Positions 1 to 8,870 are shown, counted from the first letter of the stretch. The stretch is 32,022 bases of DNA from an uncultured Granulosicoccaceae bacterium (GCA_937922015.1 CAKZVB010000276.1:1-32022), one strand, 5' to 3'. Program-made: numbers and translations. The notes: a model not told the origin generated them from the letters alone.

Positions 1-2
1 CA

Positions 3-701
3 CGAGTGCAGGAATTGATTGGATCTTCACGGCGTGCAAACAAGGTTACGGAGTGGGAGTTTATTAAGTCAGTGCCGTCGATGGTCGATTTAACTTTTAG
101 CGCACAAACCAGCCAGCTGGTGTTTAAATCCGTATCACAGGCAAATTTGCAATCACTGCAGACTGGCGATCTGCGTGTCCGGACTCCGGTGCTGCGTTAT
201 TTAAACGATCTTTTTCAATGGGAAAAAAGCTGGCAACAGCTTGAAATGACTTATGGCGATCAACAATCCAATGCAGTTCTCCAGTATACAAGCGCGCCGG
301 AAAAACATGCAAATCAACAGAAATCACTTCATTACTTCAGTCGAATTCTGGCATTTTCGGTTGATTTGATATTGGGCGGAATATGTCTCTACATAGCCAC
401 CGAACAACCCGGGGCTTCTTTTTTTGCCAATATAGGAATCGCCTATTTTATGTTAGCCATACCTCTTATGGAAGCATCACCATGGCAGTCTTCTTTCGGC
501 AAAAAAATGTTCCAGTTAACGGTGGTAAACAACAGCGGTTTGAGGCTACCCTGGTATCACTCATTTATCCGCAGCTATTGCACCTACCTCTGCCTTGCAG
601 GTTTTAAAATAACGGTCTGGATCAATGTTTTTACGGCCAACAAATACAACGCCCTGCTTCAGGACATTATCACAAAATCATACGTTGTTTCGCGGGAGTA
701 G
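3..701 (+). CDS. RDD family membrane protein (5' partial)
   Basis: The reading frame is open from the first bases of the window, so the true start may lie upstream; a GTG at position 6 is the first possible start inside it. The first ~95 residues are soluble and match no family I recognise. The rest has the RDD pattern: an Arg-x-x-Ala-x-x-x-Asp helix (RILAFSVDLILG), a second hydrophobic helix, then the conserved SFGKKMFQLTVVN segment and a final helix-forming stretch. RDD proteins are small inner-membrane proteins of mostly unknown role, some linked to ion or osmolyte transport. The gene converges on the oxidoreductase gene that follows, with 95 nt between the stops and no clear terminator. 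Family assignment is fairly sure; function is not. Confidence 0.75.
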   Translation, partial: RVQELIGSSRRANKVTEWEFIKSVPSMVDLTFSAQTSQLVFKSVSQANLQSLQTGDLRVRTPVLRYLNDLFQWEKSWQQLEMTYGDQQSNAVLQYTSAPEKHANQQKSLHYFSRILAFSVDLILGGICLYIATEQPGASFFANIGIAYFMLAIPLMEASPWQSSFGKKMFQLTVVNNSGLRLPWYHSFIRSYCTYLCLAGFKITVWINVFTANKYNALLQDIITKSYVVSRE

Positions 702-796
702 CGCCGGCTCGATACTAAACCAGCAGCTACACTGAATCGCTATATTTTAAATAACAGTGACTCAGCGGCTTCACCTTTTGCCGGCAGTGTTAAAAT

Positions 797-1852
797 TCAC
801 ACCGGCTCCAGCGTTTCTGATTTATTAGCAGCCAGACGAGCGTCAACTGCAGCCACAATTGCATCGATCTCCGGGTTCTTTTTACCCAGGTGCTGCCCGA
901 TAGTCTGCACAACGCGATCAACTCTTTCGATTCGGGTTGCACCACCATCAATTGCACGCGCAGCGGATGATGGTTTCAACAGCGATGTTGCAGCCGCCGC
1001 ATACTTTTCAAACGGCACGCCGTCACTGGGGTTACCACCAAGTTCCTCCACAATACCGCCAACGTAATTATATAAGGCACGTGACTTGTCGAGGTCTGTA
1101 TGAACTGCATCTTTAATTGACTGAATCCCGCCTTTCTGAACGCAGCGATAATTACCTGTGATCAGCATGGACCATTTGGCTAGCGGAACAAACAGACTTT
1201 GATGAACCTTGAGTTTAACCGGAATTTCTTTGTCATCAACCCTGACACTGTCTATGTCGGCGGCAAGCTGCTCGATAATGGCATTGTGCGATTTGGTTTT
1301 GAAAGCGGCGACCTTAAAGTTGGTAGGCAGGCCCACATGCAGCACATTTAATTCTTCTTCCGGTGGCCTGAAAGCCTGCGGATCCGGACTGCAGAGCGTT
1401 ACGTTCTCCGGATCAAAATCAGCCCAGACAGAGTCATCGGTGTAACACGCTGACAAGTCGATTTCGTTGAGAGCGGGTATGCGCTTTAAGTAAGCCAGCG
1501 GCGGCATGTTCATGATAGACATACAGGGCTTTCCGGTGGCCGCAATTCGCTGGAGAAGAGCAACTACTTCGGGCGCACTGTACTGAGGCTCCTGCATTGC
1601 CATACCAATCAGATCAAAGTCCGCCGGTTGCATTTTCGCAGGTGTTGTAGCCGTAAGTTGTCCGGGCAACTCTTGTGAATAAAACGATCGGTGAGCGTCT
1701 TCATTTCGTAGTTTGATCCGCACCTGCGTGCCGGCGGCGTTAATCAGATCCGCTTCTTTGGGCAGACACACCAGAGTGACGTTGTGACCGGCCATTAGTA
1801 GTTTGGTAGACAACAAAGATCCGTATGAGGCACCCAGAATCGCTATTTCCAT
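797..1852 (-). CDS. ketopantoate reductase/ApbA-like NAD(P)-dependent oxidoreductase
   Basis: This 351-residue cytoplasmic protein begins with a Rossmann strand and the nucleotide-binding loop GASYGS (residues 7-12), a variant of GxGxxG. Near residues 225-235 it has AKWSMLITGN, matching the Lys-Trp ... Asn signature of the ketopantoate reductase and octopine-dehydrogenase-like superfamily, and an all-helical C-terminal half follows as usual for these two-domain enzymes. They reduce a 2-oxo acid (or oxidise a 2-hydroxy acid) with NAD(P)H. True PanE is about 300 residues; the longer length and unusual loop argue for a paralogue with another substrate, so I give no gene symbol. It sits 366 nt downstream of the SDR gene and probably has its own promoter. 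Superfamily is likely, substrate unknown. Confidence 0.65.
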   Translation of the reverse strand: MEIAILGASYGSLLSTKLLMAGHNVTLVCLPKEADLINAAGTQVRIKLRNEDAHRSFYSQELPGQLTATTPAKMQPADFDLIGMAMQEPQYSAPEVVALLQRIAATGKPCMSIMNMPPLAYLKRIPALNEIDLSACYTDDSVWADFDPENVTLCSPDPQAFRPPEEELNVLHVGLPTNFKVAAFKTKSHNAIIEQLAADIDSVRVDDKEIPVKLKVHQSLFVPLAKWSMLITGNYRCVQKGGIQSIKDAVHTDLDKSRALYNYVGGIVEELGGNPSDGVPFEKYAAAATSLLKPSSAARAIDGGATRIERVDRVVQTIGQHLGKKNPEIDAIVAAVDARLAANKSETLEPV

Positions 1853-2218
1853 TATTTTCTCGCAGGTTACTGGAATGGGGATTGTAAATTAAAGCACACT
1901 ATCATCCAAGTTTATTGTAAATTTCACAGTGTCAATATCACAAGACAGTTACCCGATGCGAGTTGCTGAACGATGGCATTCAACATATCCCCTGGTAGGT
2001 TGTTCAAACAATCAAAGCCTGCTGTTTTGGAACGATTCGGCTTCTCAACGGCTTCAGCGCGGCAAGACGATTTTCGTCAGGGCCGCCATTTACGATGCTT
2101 CAATGCGAGCGCCAGAAACACATTGCACCTGTCACCGGCAAAGGCGTGGTGTGACAGTGATGCGCTGGTGAATTTGCACCATTTCTGCCCTGGCACTACT
2201 TAAAGAATAATATTCTTG
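1853..2218. other. intergenic region without a convincing gene
   Basis: Apart from the candidate promoter and its 10-bp direct repeat next to position 1852, this 366-nt stretch shows nothing I can name. Two overlapping open frames of about 76-80 codons on the plus strand have no ribosome binding site, no recognisable composition and no family resemblance. I treat them as chance. Confidence 0.5.
1881..1909 (-). promoter_or_regulatory. candidate sigma70 promoter of the oxidoreductase gene, inside a direct repeat
   Basis: Read on the minus strand, TTGGAT (1904-1909) and TACAAT (1881-1886) are separated by 17 nt and would start transcription about 20 nt before the ATG at 1852. The -10 matches consensus at 5 of 6 bases, the -35 at only 3 of 6. 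The 10-bp word ATTGTAAATT occurs twice on the plus strand (1881-1890 and 1914-1923), 33 bp apart, about three helical turns; one copy covers the -10. That could be a pair of operator half-sites. Confidence 0.35.
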
Positions 2219-2989
2219 TCACCAATGCGCACCGGCGTTTACCTGAATGTCTTCCATTGTCAATGCCGGAACCAGCCCCGAACACAGAAAAGAAACCAAT
2301 TCTGCAATTTCATCAGGCTGCACTAAGCGGTTTTGTGGATTGGCCTGTGCTATTGCCTGTTTAACTTCTGTGTTACTACGTCCGGATCGTTTGGCCATCT
2401 TTTTAATGCTGTCATGCAGCATCTGCGTCTCAACCCAGGTGGGGCTGACTGACGTACACGTGACACCTCTGTCTGCACCCTCCAATGCTACTGCGCGTGA
2501 CAAACCAAGCAAACCCGCCTTCGAGGCACAATAAGCTGCATGGGTTGACTCAGCTGCTGTTGCAGCGGTTGACGCAATATTCACTATTCGTCCCCATCGG
2601 GCAGACAACATGGCAGGCAGACAGGAACGTATCATTCTAAACGGGCCACTCAGGTTTGTGTCGATGACATTGGTCCAATCTTCATCGCTGTGTCCGCATA
2701 CCTCATGGTGCACCGATACGCCGGCAGAGTTGACCAGAACATCGGGGTTTCCGTAGGTTTTTTTTACCATCTCTATAAATTGATCGACGGACTGGGTACT
2801 GCAAACATCCAGTTGACCAATCAGGAAGTTTTCGCCTTGAAGATCAGAATATTCTTCCGGTAGTCGTCGTCCGCCTATAGCGACTTTTGCACCTCGTTTA
2901 AATAATGTGCGTGCAATCTGCAACCCTATTCCGGCCGTACCCCCCGTCACCACGGCTATTTTCCCCTTGTGCCACAACTCCGTTGTCAT
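2219..2989 (-). CDS. short-chain dehydrogenase/reductase (SDR)
   Basis: A 256-residue classical SDR, the normal length for the family. The cofactor loop TGGTAGIG is at residues 15-22 and the NNAG-type motif (NSAG) at 87-90. The catalytic tetrad is N112, S140, Y153 and K157 (YCASK). It resembles 3-hydroxybutyrate dehydrogenase and 3-oxoacyl-ACP reductase type enzymes, which interconvert a secondary alcohol and a ketone with NAD(P). Its start lies 18 nt after the stop of the dioxygenase gene on the same strand, so the two are almost certainly co-transcribed. By position, a natural role is oxidising the hydroxyl group the dioxygenase installs; that is inference. The fold is certain, the substrate unknown. 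Confidence 0.9.
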   Translation of the reverse strand: MTTELWHKGKIAVVTGGTAGIGLQIARTLFKRGAKVAIGGRRLPEEYSDLQGENFLIGQLDVCSTQSVDQFIEMVKKTYGNPDVLVNSAGVSVHHEVCGHSDEDWTNVIDTNLSGPFRMIRSCLPAMLSARWGRIVNIASTAATAAESTHAAYCASKAGLLGLSRAVALEGADRGVTCTSVSPTWVETQMLHDSIKKMAKRSGRSNTEVKQAIAQANPQNRLVQPDEIAELVSFLCSGLVPALTMEDIQVNAGAHW

Positions 2990-3007
2990 ACCATTTAACC
3001 CGCACTG

Positions 3008-4180
3008 TTAAAGTAGATTAATGTCGCCATTGATGGCGTGTCGCAACTGCCGCCAGCGACTGTAGAATTCATCAGCGCCTACGTGAGTCAATCGCACATG
3101 CCGATTTCCGTTGAAGCCGGTACGTGCATGAAGCACTCGAGCATTGTCAAACACCAAAGCCTCACCATCTTTTAGCAGATAGTGCAGGTGATATTTACTC
3201 TGGTATGATAATTCAAACATTTTTGCCAGCGCCCGGTACACCGGCTCGATCAGGTCGTGCGGCAAATCAAGTGGCGCAATTGTCCGCTCGTTCAACCTGA
3301 ATTCAATAATATCACCATCGTAGTTCAAGTTAATTACCGGTGCCTCTGCCCTCAACCCCACACCTTCGATAAAACGACGATGCGGAATTGGCACCGTGGA
3401 TAACAAGCTATACTGCGCAGGGTACAGCGACTTAAAATCAGCGGCCAATTTAAAGCCGTCTGTCATCACCGATTCACCACCGCCGTCTTCACTGGCCTTA
3501 ATCGAATGAAAGATCATTATTCCGGGTGGGGGCTCGCGGAAATTTTCATCCGTGTGCGGGCGCAACGCAACCGGAGCATTTGCGATCAATGTCGGGTTTG
3601 GAGTTGATAGTATTTCGAATATTCGCCCGTAATGGGTTTCACGGACAAAGCCAAGCAGACTGGCAATTTTCTCGGTCCCCGCCGGCTCTTTTGGCGCATT
3701 GCTTAACAGGCAAATACCATAACGTCGAACCGCATCGTGCAACTTTAACAACTCTGCCGGATCTTCGCTTGCGAGCTGATAATCGACTTCAGGCAAATAC
3801 GACTTGATTGACGCGTCCCACAGTGCCGGTGTGTGGCGACGCTCTTTCCGCTCACTTTCACTGTAGCAATGACAACGCAGCCAGGTCGGATCAAACCGTG
3901 TGGTATGACCATCTGCCGTCCAAACAATGTTGATCATGCCATCTATCAGTGTTGTTTTATTCGCGAGGCTGTCGGGGAGCATATTAAGTTCGAAAAAACG
4001 GCTGCCACCGCTGTGATTGCCACATTTTTCGCAACTGCAGTTATCACGTAACCAAATAGTGTGAAATTTTGATTGATGCCCATCCTGCCAGTCTATGGTT
4101 ACCGCATCTTTATCACTGCCAACACGCTCTATAAGATATTCGGATTCTGTGCGCCTGCGCGCTACATGTGCGGCCTCCAA
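3008..4180 (-). CDS. gamma-butyrobetaine hydroxylase-like Fe(II)/2-oxoglutarate dioxygenase
   Basis: This 390-residue protein has the two domains of gamma-butyrobetaine and trimethyllysine hydroxylases. The N-terminal DUF971-like Zn domain has C48, C50, C53 and H92, the same spacing as the zinc ligands I recall for human BBOX1 (C38, C40, C43, H82). The TauD-like catalytic domain carries the iron triad H209-x-D211 and H351, with arginines at 360 and 363 available to bind 2-oxoglutarate. All ligands are present, so an active enzyme is expected. Family members hydroxylate a carbon of trimethylammonium acids, with decarboxylation of 2-oxoglutarate. The start is TTG, supported by GAGGAG (complement of 4189-4194) 8 nt upstream. 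It leads the pair with the SDR. Exact substrate (gamma-butyrobetaine or an analogue) is inferred. Confidence 0.85.
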   Translation of the reverse strand: MEAAHVARRRTESEYLIERVGSDKDAVTIDWQDGHQSKFHTIWLRDNCSCEKCGNHSGGSRFFELNMLPDSLANKTTLIDGMINIVWTADGHTTRFDPTWLRCHCYSESERKERRHTPALWDASIKSYLPEVDYQLASEDPAELLKLHDAVRRYGICLLSNAPKEPAGTEKIASLLGFVRETHYGRIFEILSTPNPTLIANAPVALRPHTDENFREPPPGIMIFHSIKASEDGGGESVMTDGFKLAADFKSLYPAQYSLLSTVPIPHRRFIEGVGLRAEAPVINLNYDGDIIEFRLNERTIAPLDLPHDLIEPVYRALAKMFELSYQSKYHLHYLLKDGEALVFDNARVLHARTGFNGNRHVRLTHVGADEFYSRWRQLRHAINGDINLL

Positions 4181-4329
4181 TTTAGTAGCTCCTCGTTAAA
4201 AAAACTCAGTTATTGTTTTCTGATCAACCGATTTATTCACTTTTCTACTATTGAACAGTGATCGCCGGGAGAAGCAACAGCCTACCTGATAAATGCTTTT
4301 TTTCGTAGTTTTAAAGCGCACTGATCAAT

Positions 4330-6198
4330 TCAGATGGAATACATTAAATTGATCACAGAGATACTGACCACCATAAACAGCAGCGTCATCACGCTGCCGA
4401 CCCGGATAAAGTCCGATACCCGATAACCGCCGGGCCCCATAATCAAGGCATTAACCTGGTGCGTTGGAAGTAAAAAGGAGTTTGAGGTGGCCACGCCGAC
4501 GGTCAGCGCAAACATAGCCGGATCTGCACCGACCGCATTGGCCATATTGACTGCCAGCGGAACCAGTAAAACCGTTGCCCCGACGTTTGACATAAACAGT
4601 GAAAATACCGTGGCGAGTGTTGCCACCACGACCTGGACCTCCCATACCGCCACCCCGTCCAGCCAGAACAAGACCTGCGATGCAATCCATGCCGCCGCCC
4701 CGGAGTATTCAACAGCCTGCCCCAGTGGAATAAGACTGGCAAGCAGAAACACTGTTTTCCAGCTCACCGCATGGTAGGCCTCGTCCATTGTGATCGCCCC
4801 ACTGACCACCATTCCCACTGCTCCAAACAATAATGAAACAGAGATCTGGAAGTCAGTAAATAACACCAGCAGCATTGAAAGCGTAAAGAACATCAGCGCG
4901 ACACGGGTTTTTCCGTAACGAACATCTTCATTCGGATGATCAGTCACCACCGCAAAGTCTGCACTGTTGCGCAGCACTGCCAGATCCTTCCACGCAATGT
5001 GCACCACCAATGTATCTCCACCCTGCAGGGCAATCTGGCGAAAACCATCGTCCAGCACCTCACCCGCCCGATAAATTTTCAGCACACTCAGATCACCGGC
5101 TTGTTGCAGACGCATTTGATGAACTGTCTGTCCCACAAACAAAGATCCCGGTGGAATCACAATCTCTGCAATACCGGTCTGCTGCGCGTTGGTAACACTT
5201 GCAAATACGTTTTCATTTTTGACGATTCGCAGTTTGTATCTGCGTGCAAACTTGATCAATTGCCGTTTGTTGCACATCACACCCAGATAGCTGTCAATCC
5301 AGATGACGTTTTTGCCGCCGGGTACCACTGAAATTTTGTCGTCACTTTTAACAGCAAGTATCGCCGGAACACTTTCCAGTGTGCGTTCGATTTGAAGGAT
5401 AGTCATTCCCACCAGCGGGCTATCCACAGTTGCCTGCAGTTCGTACAACTCTCCCGCCATGCCGTACACACGCTGAAAATAGTCTCTGGGACGAACGCTG
5501 CTGGAGCGCGCCACGGTAGTTTTCGCTGCGGGCATTAAAAAACGTCCGAACAGAGCAAACAACAAAAGACCGGTAAGGGTAAGCGCCAAACCTACCGGCG
5601 TAACATCAAACAAATGAAACAGCTCCATCTGCTGGTCTGCAGGCAAAGACCGGTTGGAAGAGATGATCAGGTCATTCAGCAATATCAGTGAGCTTGAACC
5701 GACCATCGTCATCGAGCCACCCAACATAATGCAAAACCCCATTGGCATGAGTAATCTCGAAATAGGAATGCCACTGAGTCTTGAAATTCGATCTGCAACA
5801 GGAAGGAACAACGCCGCTGCACCAATATTTTGTACAAAGCCTGACAGCAACGCGCCACAGCCTGCAAGCAAAGCGGTAATACGCGATTCCCGGCCAGCGC
5901 CCTGTCTGGAAATCCAGGTTGCCACCTGGCTCATGGAACCTGTTTTATCAAGGCCCGTGGCAATAATCATGGTGGCGATAATCGACATCACCGCGTTACT
6001 GGAAAACCCGTTAAAAAGCTCTGTTGAGGGCAGTATTTCATCAACCCCCGGCAATGCACCGGAAAAACCTAATAACACCAATATCACAAGGGCTGCGACG
6101 TCAATTCGCACCACTTCGGTGATCAGTAACAACACGGTTAAGCTTAGAAAGGCAAGTGCTACGACAATTTCAGGCGTTAAATTAGCAACGTGTGACAA
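4330..6198 (-). CDS. SLC13/DASS-type anion transporter with central RCK_C (TrkA-C) domains
   Basis: A 622-residue inner-membrane protein. Hydrophobic halves at residues ~8-230 and ~435-622 flank a soluble segment (~250-425) with the pattern of TrkA C-terminal (RCK_C) domains, including GSLFVGQTVHQMRL and a GDTLVVHI strand. The C-terminal half has SNVGATV and a SFLLPTHQVNALIMGPGGY segment, characteristic of the divalent anion:Na+ symporter family (sulfate, dicarboxylate, taurine-like substrates). The start is TTG just downstream of an in-frame stop and has no clear Shine-Dalgarno, so the initiation site is uncertain by a few codons. It lies between the TRAP permease and the dioxygenase gene on the same strand (149 nt before the latter). 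It may be an alternative uptake route for the same pathway. Family confident; substrate unknown. Confidence 0.85.
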   Translation of the reverse strand: MSHVANLTPEIVVALAFLSLTVLLLITEVVRIDVAALVILVLLGFSGALPGVDEILPSTELFNGFSSNAVMSIIATMIIATGLDKTGSMSQVATWISRQGAGRESRITALLAGCGALLSGFVQNIGAAALFLPVADRISRLSGIPISRLLMPMGFCIMLGGSMTMVGSSSLILLNDLIISSNRSLPADQQMELFHLFDVTPVGLALTLTGLLLFALFGRFLMPAAKTTVARSSSVRPRDYFQRVYGMAGELYELQATVDSPLVGMTILQIERTLESVPAILAVKSDDKISVVPGGKNVIWIDSYLGVMCNKRQLIKFARRYKLRIVKNENVFASVTNAQQTGIAEIVIPPGSLFVGQTVHQMRLQQAGDLSVLKIYRAGEVLDDGFRQIALQGGDTLVVHIAWKDLAVLRNSADFAVVTDHPNEDVRYGKTRVALMFFTLSMLLVLFTDFQISVSLLFGAVGMVVSGAITMDEAYHAVSWKTVFLLASLIPLGQAVEYSGAAAWIASQVLFWLDGVAVWEVQVVVATLATVFSLFMSNVGATVLLVPLAVNMANAVGADPAMFALTVGVATSNSFLLPTHQVNALIMGPGGYRVSDFIRVGSVMTLLFMVVSISVINLMYSI

Positions 6199-6424
6199 TA
6201 GAGAAGAATCGGGTTAGGTGAGGCTGGCTGGAACGCACAGTCATGCAGAATCGAATAGCGAATCATACTTACCAGAATTCTCAACTTCGTAACAAATTGT
6301 GGATTTTGTGTAAGTGTAATGTTAGTTGCCCACCGTGTTCATCCCTCACTACCTGAGAAATGACTTCGGGCACTGCCGTCTCTGTCAGCGAGCGTAACGA
6401 TTTACAGCAAGAGCTGCTCCAGCT

Positions 6425-6580
6425 TTACCGCTCCCTGGATAAAATTTCCAACTCCGCAATAGTCCGCTTCACCTCATGTGCGAAGATCCGTGCAATTACG
6501 GCAGGGCTCCTCGCCCCGCCAACAATCACCAGTGACTGTGCTTTATAGATAATACAGCCAGTCGTCGCCGCATCAGCCAC
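6425..6580 (-). CDS. possible 51-codon ORF overlapping the end of the TRAP permease gene
   Basis: On the minus strand a GTG at 6578-6580 overlaps the last bases of the DctQM gene and opens a frame of 51 codons ending at 6425. The product would contain SLVIVGGARSPAVIARIFAH and then a helical, charged tail. That reads more like protein than chance sequence, but there is no Shine-Dalgarno and I recognise no family. Universal stress proteins often follow TRAP permease genes, but this one does not show their C-terminal Gly-x2-Gly-x9-Gly pattern. The rest of the 6199-6572 interval contains nothing else I can support. It may be a remnant or noise. Confidence 0.2.
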   Translation of the reverse strand: MADAATTGCIIYKAQSLVIVGGARSPAVIARIFAHEVKRTIAELEILSRER

Positions 6581-8627
6581 TCAGATAGCGAGGCAGAAAC
6601 AGAGCAAACTCCGGCAGGAACATCACAATCAATAAGCCGATAATCTGCAGGCCGATGAACGGCAACACAGCCATAAAGATCTGCTGCAAAGTGATATGCG
6701 ATGGTGCGACGGACTTCAGCCAGAAACACGCCGGTCCGAACGGTGGTGATAAAAAGTAAATTTGAATATTCATCACAAACAACACACCAAACCACACGGC
6801 AGCCCAGTCGGGCTCCAGACCAAGCTGGGGTGCAAGGTCACGAATCACAGGGGCAAACACAGGCACAGTAATAAACACGATGGCAATCCACTCCATGAAC
6901 GTTCCAAGGATCACCAGAATGCCCATCATCACAAAGATAATACCGATCGCAGGCAAGCCGAGATCAGCAAACAGCGATCGCATGAAATTTGCGCCGCCAA
7001 TTAAATTGTAAATTCCGACAAACGCCACAGCGCCGATGATCAGCCAGATGATAGTACCCACTGTTGACATGGTACCGGCCAGTGCATGCTGCATCATGTT
7101 CCAGTTAAAGCGATTGCGAATTGCCGCAACAACAATCGCGCCGAACACACCGACCCCAGCGGCCTCGGTTACCGACGCTATTCCAGCATAAATAGACCCC
7201 ATAACAAAAGCGATCAGAGCGATACACATAGCAACAGCCAGCCGCTTGTCTGTAGTCATTTCTGTCGGGCCTTTGATCGCCGCGACTTCTTCTGCAGTAG
7301 GCGCAAGATCATTATTCAGATTACAGCGAATAACCACATACAACGCATAGAAGAACGCCAGCAGCAGCCCCGGTGCGGCCCCGGCCAGAAACAAATCACC
7401 GATCGCAACGTTTGCAGACAATCCGTAGACAATCATGATAATACTTGGCGGGATCAGTGTGGCCAGGGAGCCCGCCGCACATATAACGCCGACCGCTAGT
7501 TTGGTGTCATAGCCCAAACGTAACATCTGTGGCAGCGCGACGAGACCCAGCATCACGATTTCACCGCCCATCACACCTGACATCGCCGCCAGGACGACGG
7601 CGACAGCAACGGTCTGCACAGCCACCCCGCCACGCATTTTTCCGGCAAAAATTGACATGGCATCAAATAAATCTTCTGCCACACCTGCTTTCTCGAGTAT
7701 GGAGGCCATAAGCACGAACAACGGCACCGCAACAAGTGAATAATGCTCCAACAGTCCGTAGGCATTAGTGGAAACCAGATACAAACCGTTTGGCCCGAAA
7801 AACACCAGCGCGGTCATGACCGACACAAACAGGGTGACGATGCCAAGCGGCATGCCCGTCGTCATTAACAGCAACAAACAGGCAACCATCACCAAACTTA
7901 CCGAGCTCAGTTCATAGCTGCGGGCATCAATGTAATCCTGCGGGTTAAAGACAGCGCCTATCTTGCCGTACACATCGTGAACGGCGCTGGCAACACCCCC
8001 ATCGCCCAGGTAGTGAATCGCTATGGTTAAGCCGAAGCGTAGAAAAATCAGACCACCGATTACTAAAACTATATTTTTTATCAGTGAGCTACTGAAGTGC
8101 CGCCAGCAATTCACGATCAACTGGGCCAGATATAATATCGCGCCCAGCACCAGCAGTGTCTTTAGCATCATTGGCTGGGGCGCATTAAAAGCACTGCCAG
8201 ATCTTTCAACGATCGATATCGCCTCCAGCGCACGGCCCAGACTGTCGTCAACCAGAAGAAACAGCGCGGCGATGCCTATCAGGTAGGCAAACAGATCAAG
8301 CCACCAGCGCGACGTATCAGTGCCCATGATGTAGAAAACCGTGATGCCGATGTGGCGCTTTTTAAGAGTCACGTAGCCCGCCGAGATTGTCCACGCGGCG
8401 GCACACAGGACCATTACTACCTCAAACGCCCACGAAGTCGGTGAATTGAACACATACCTCGCGACGACTTCGTACACAGTGACTGCGGCGCACAGAAAAT
8501 AGAGCTGTGCGACCGCCAACCCGCTGAATCGGCTTATGTGGTCAATGAATGAAAAAGCATCTGGCCGACCATCTTGATCGGTGCGGGACAATTCATCCGC
8601 GCGATCATCAGCAGCTAACAACGCCAT
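6573..8627 (-). CDS. fused TRAP transporter permease, DctQ-DctM type
   Basis: A 684-residue fusion of the small and large TRAP permease subunits. The DctQ part (residues ~30-178) contains RYVFNSPTSWAFE, the typical loop of that subunit. An extra hydrophobic helix (~183-205) joins it to the DctM part (~240-684), which carries the GGEIVMLGLVALPQM and ATLIPPSIIMIVYG scaffolds and the C-terminal SPPFGPACFWLKSV segment of the mannitol/chloroaromatic-type subgroup. It drives Na+-dependent uptake of an organic acid delivered by a periplasmic DctP protein. A good GGAGG lies before the ATG (complement of 8635-8639). The matching receptor is probably the DctP gene on the opposite strand at 8900, an unusual divergent layout. 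Confidence 0.93.
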   Translation of the reverse strand: MALLAADDRADELSRTDQDGRPDAFSFIDHISRFSGLAVAQLYFLCAAVTVYEVVARYVFNSPTSWAFEVVMVLCAAAWTISAGYVTLKKRHIGITVFYIMGTDTSRWWLDLFAYLIGIAALFLLVDDSLGRALEAISIVERSGSAFNAPQPMMLKTLLVLGAILYLAQLIVNCWRHFSSSLIKNIVLVIGGLIFLRFGLTIAIHYLGDGGVASAVHDVYGKIGAVFNPQDYIDARSYELSSVSLVMVACLLLLMTTGMPLGIVTLFVSVMTALVFFGPNGLYLVSTNAYGLLEHYSLVAVPLFVLMASILEKAGVAEDLFDAMSIFAGKMRGGVAVQTVAVAVVLAAMSGVMGGEIVMLGLVALPQMLRLGYDTKLAVGVICAAGSLATLIPPSIIMIVYGLSANVAIGDLFLAGAAPGLLLAFFYALYVVIRCNLNNDLAPTAEEVAAIKGPTEMTTDKRLAVAMCIALIAFVMGSIYAGIASVTEAAGVGVFGAIVVAAIRNRFNWNMMQHALAGTMSTVGTIIWLIIGAVAFVGIYNLIGGANFMRSLFADLGLPAIGIIFVMMGILVILGTFMEWIAIVFITVPVFAPVIRDLAPQLGLEPDWAAVWFGVLFVMNIQIYFLSPPFGPACFWLKSVAPSHITLQQIFMAVLPFIGLQIIGLLIVMFLPEFALFLPRYLSG

Positions 8628-8741
8628 ATAATTTCCTCCGAAATATTAAACTCTTTAGGTTGCGATATTGACAACCCGAGCCTAACAGTGTCCCATAGGT
8701 GACGTGGGGTCAATCCCTAACGGAGGAAAAGTGCAAAACTA

Positions 8742-8870
8742 ATGAACACCGATGACGACGGCGGTCGACGCGATCCTGTAAAATTCTACGGACCATGGGC
8801 CTGGGTATTCGGCCTTCTGGCTGGTGCTTTTGTCACCTGGCTGATGTTTGCACTATCAGACGGCTTCTAG
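8742..8870 (+). CDS. small single-pass membrane protein (42 aa)
   Basis: A 43-codon frame with an ATG start encodes an acidic, polar N-terminus (MNTDDDGGRRDPVKFYG) and then one clear transmembrane helix rich in Trp, Phe, Leu and Ala, ending LSDGF. The soluble tail followed by a helix of about 20 residues is not what random sequence looks like. The nearest Shine-Dalgarno is a strong GGAGG at 8722-8726, but its 15-nt spacing is longer than usual. The stop is 29 nt before the DctP start, so the two are likely co-transcribed. The position, alone between divergent TRAP permease and receptor genes, suggests a role with that transporter, possibly as an accessory or assembly subunit. No known family is recognised. 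Confidence 0.6.
   Translation: MNTDDDGGRRDPVKFYGPWAWVFGLLAGAFVTWLMFALSDGF

Noticed and set aside
1929-2203. Two overlapping 76-80 codon frames in an intergenic region
   Set aside because: No Shine-Dalgarno, no natural composition, mutual overlap; nothing supports translation.
5654-6217. 187-codon open frame on the plus strand
   Set aside because: It is antisense to the SLC13 gene in a shadow frame; composition is unnatural and there is no family match or ribosome binding site.
7086-7499. 137-codon open frame on the plus strand, rich in His, Asn and Arg
   Set aside because: Antisense shadow of the DctM part of the TRAP permease; composition is typical of a reverse-complement membrane gene.
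8645-8674. Promoter-like TTGTCA/TTTAAT pair on the minus strand before the DctQM gene
   Set aside because: Transcription would start inside the ribosome binding site (8635-8639), leaving it unusable, so this pairing is unlikely to be the real promoter.
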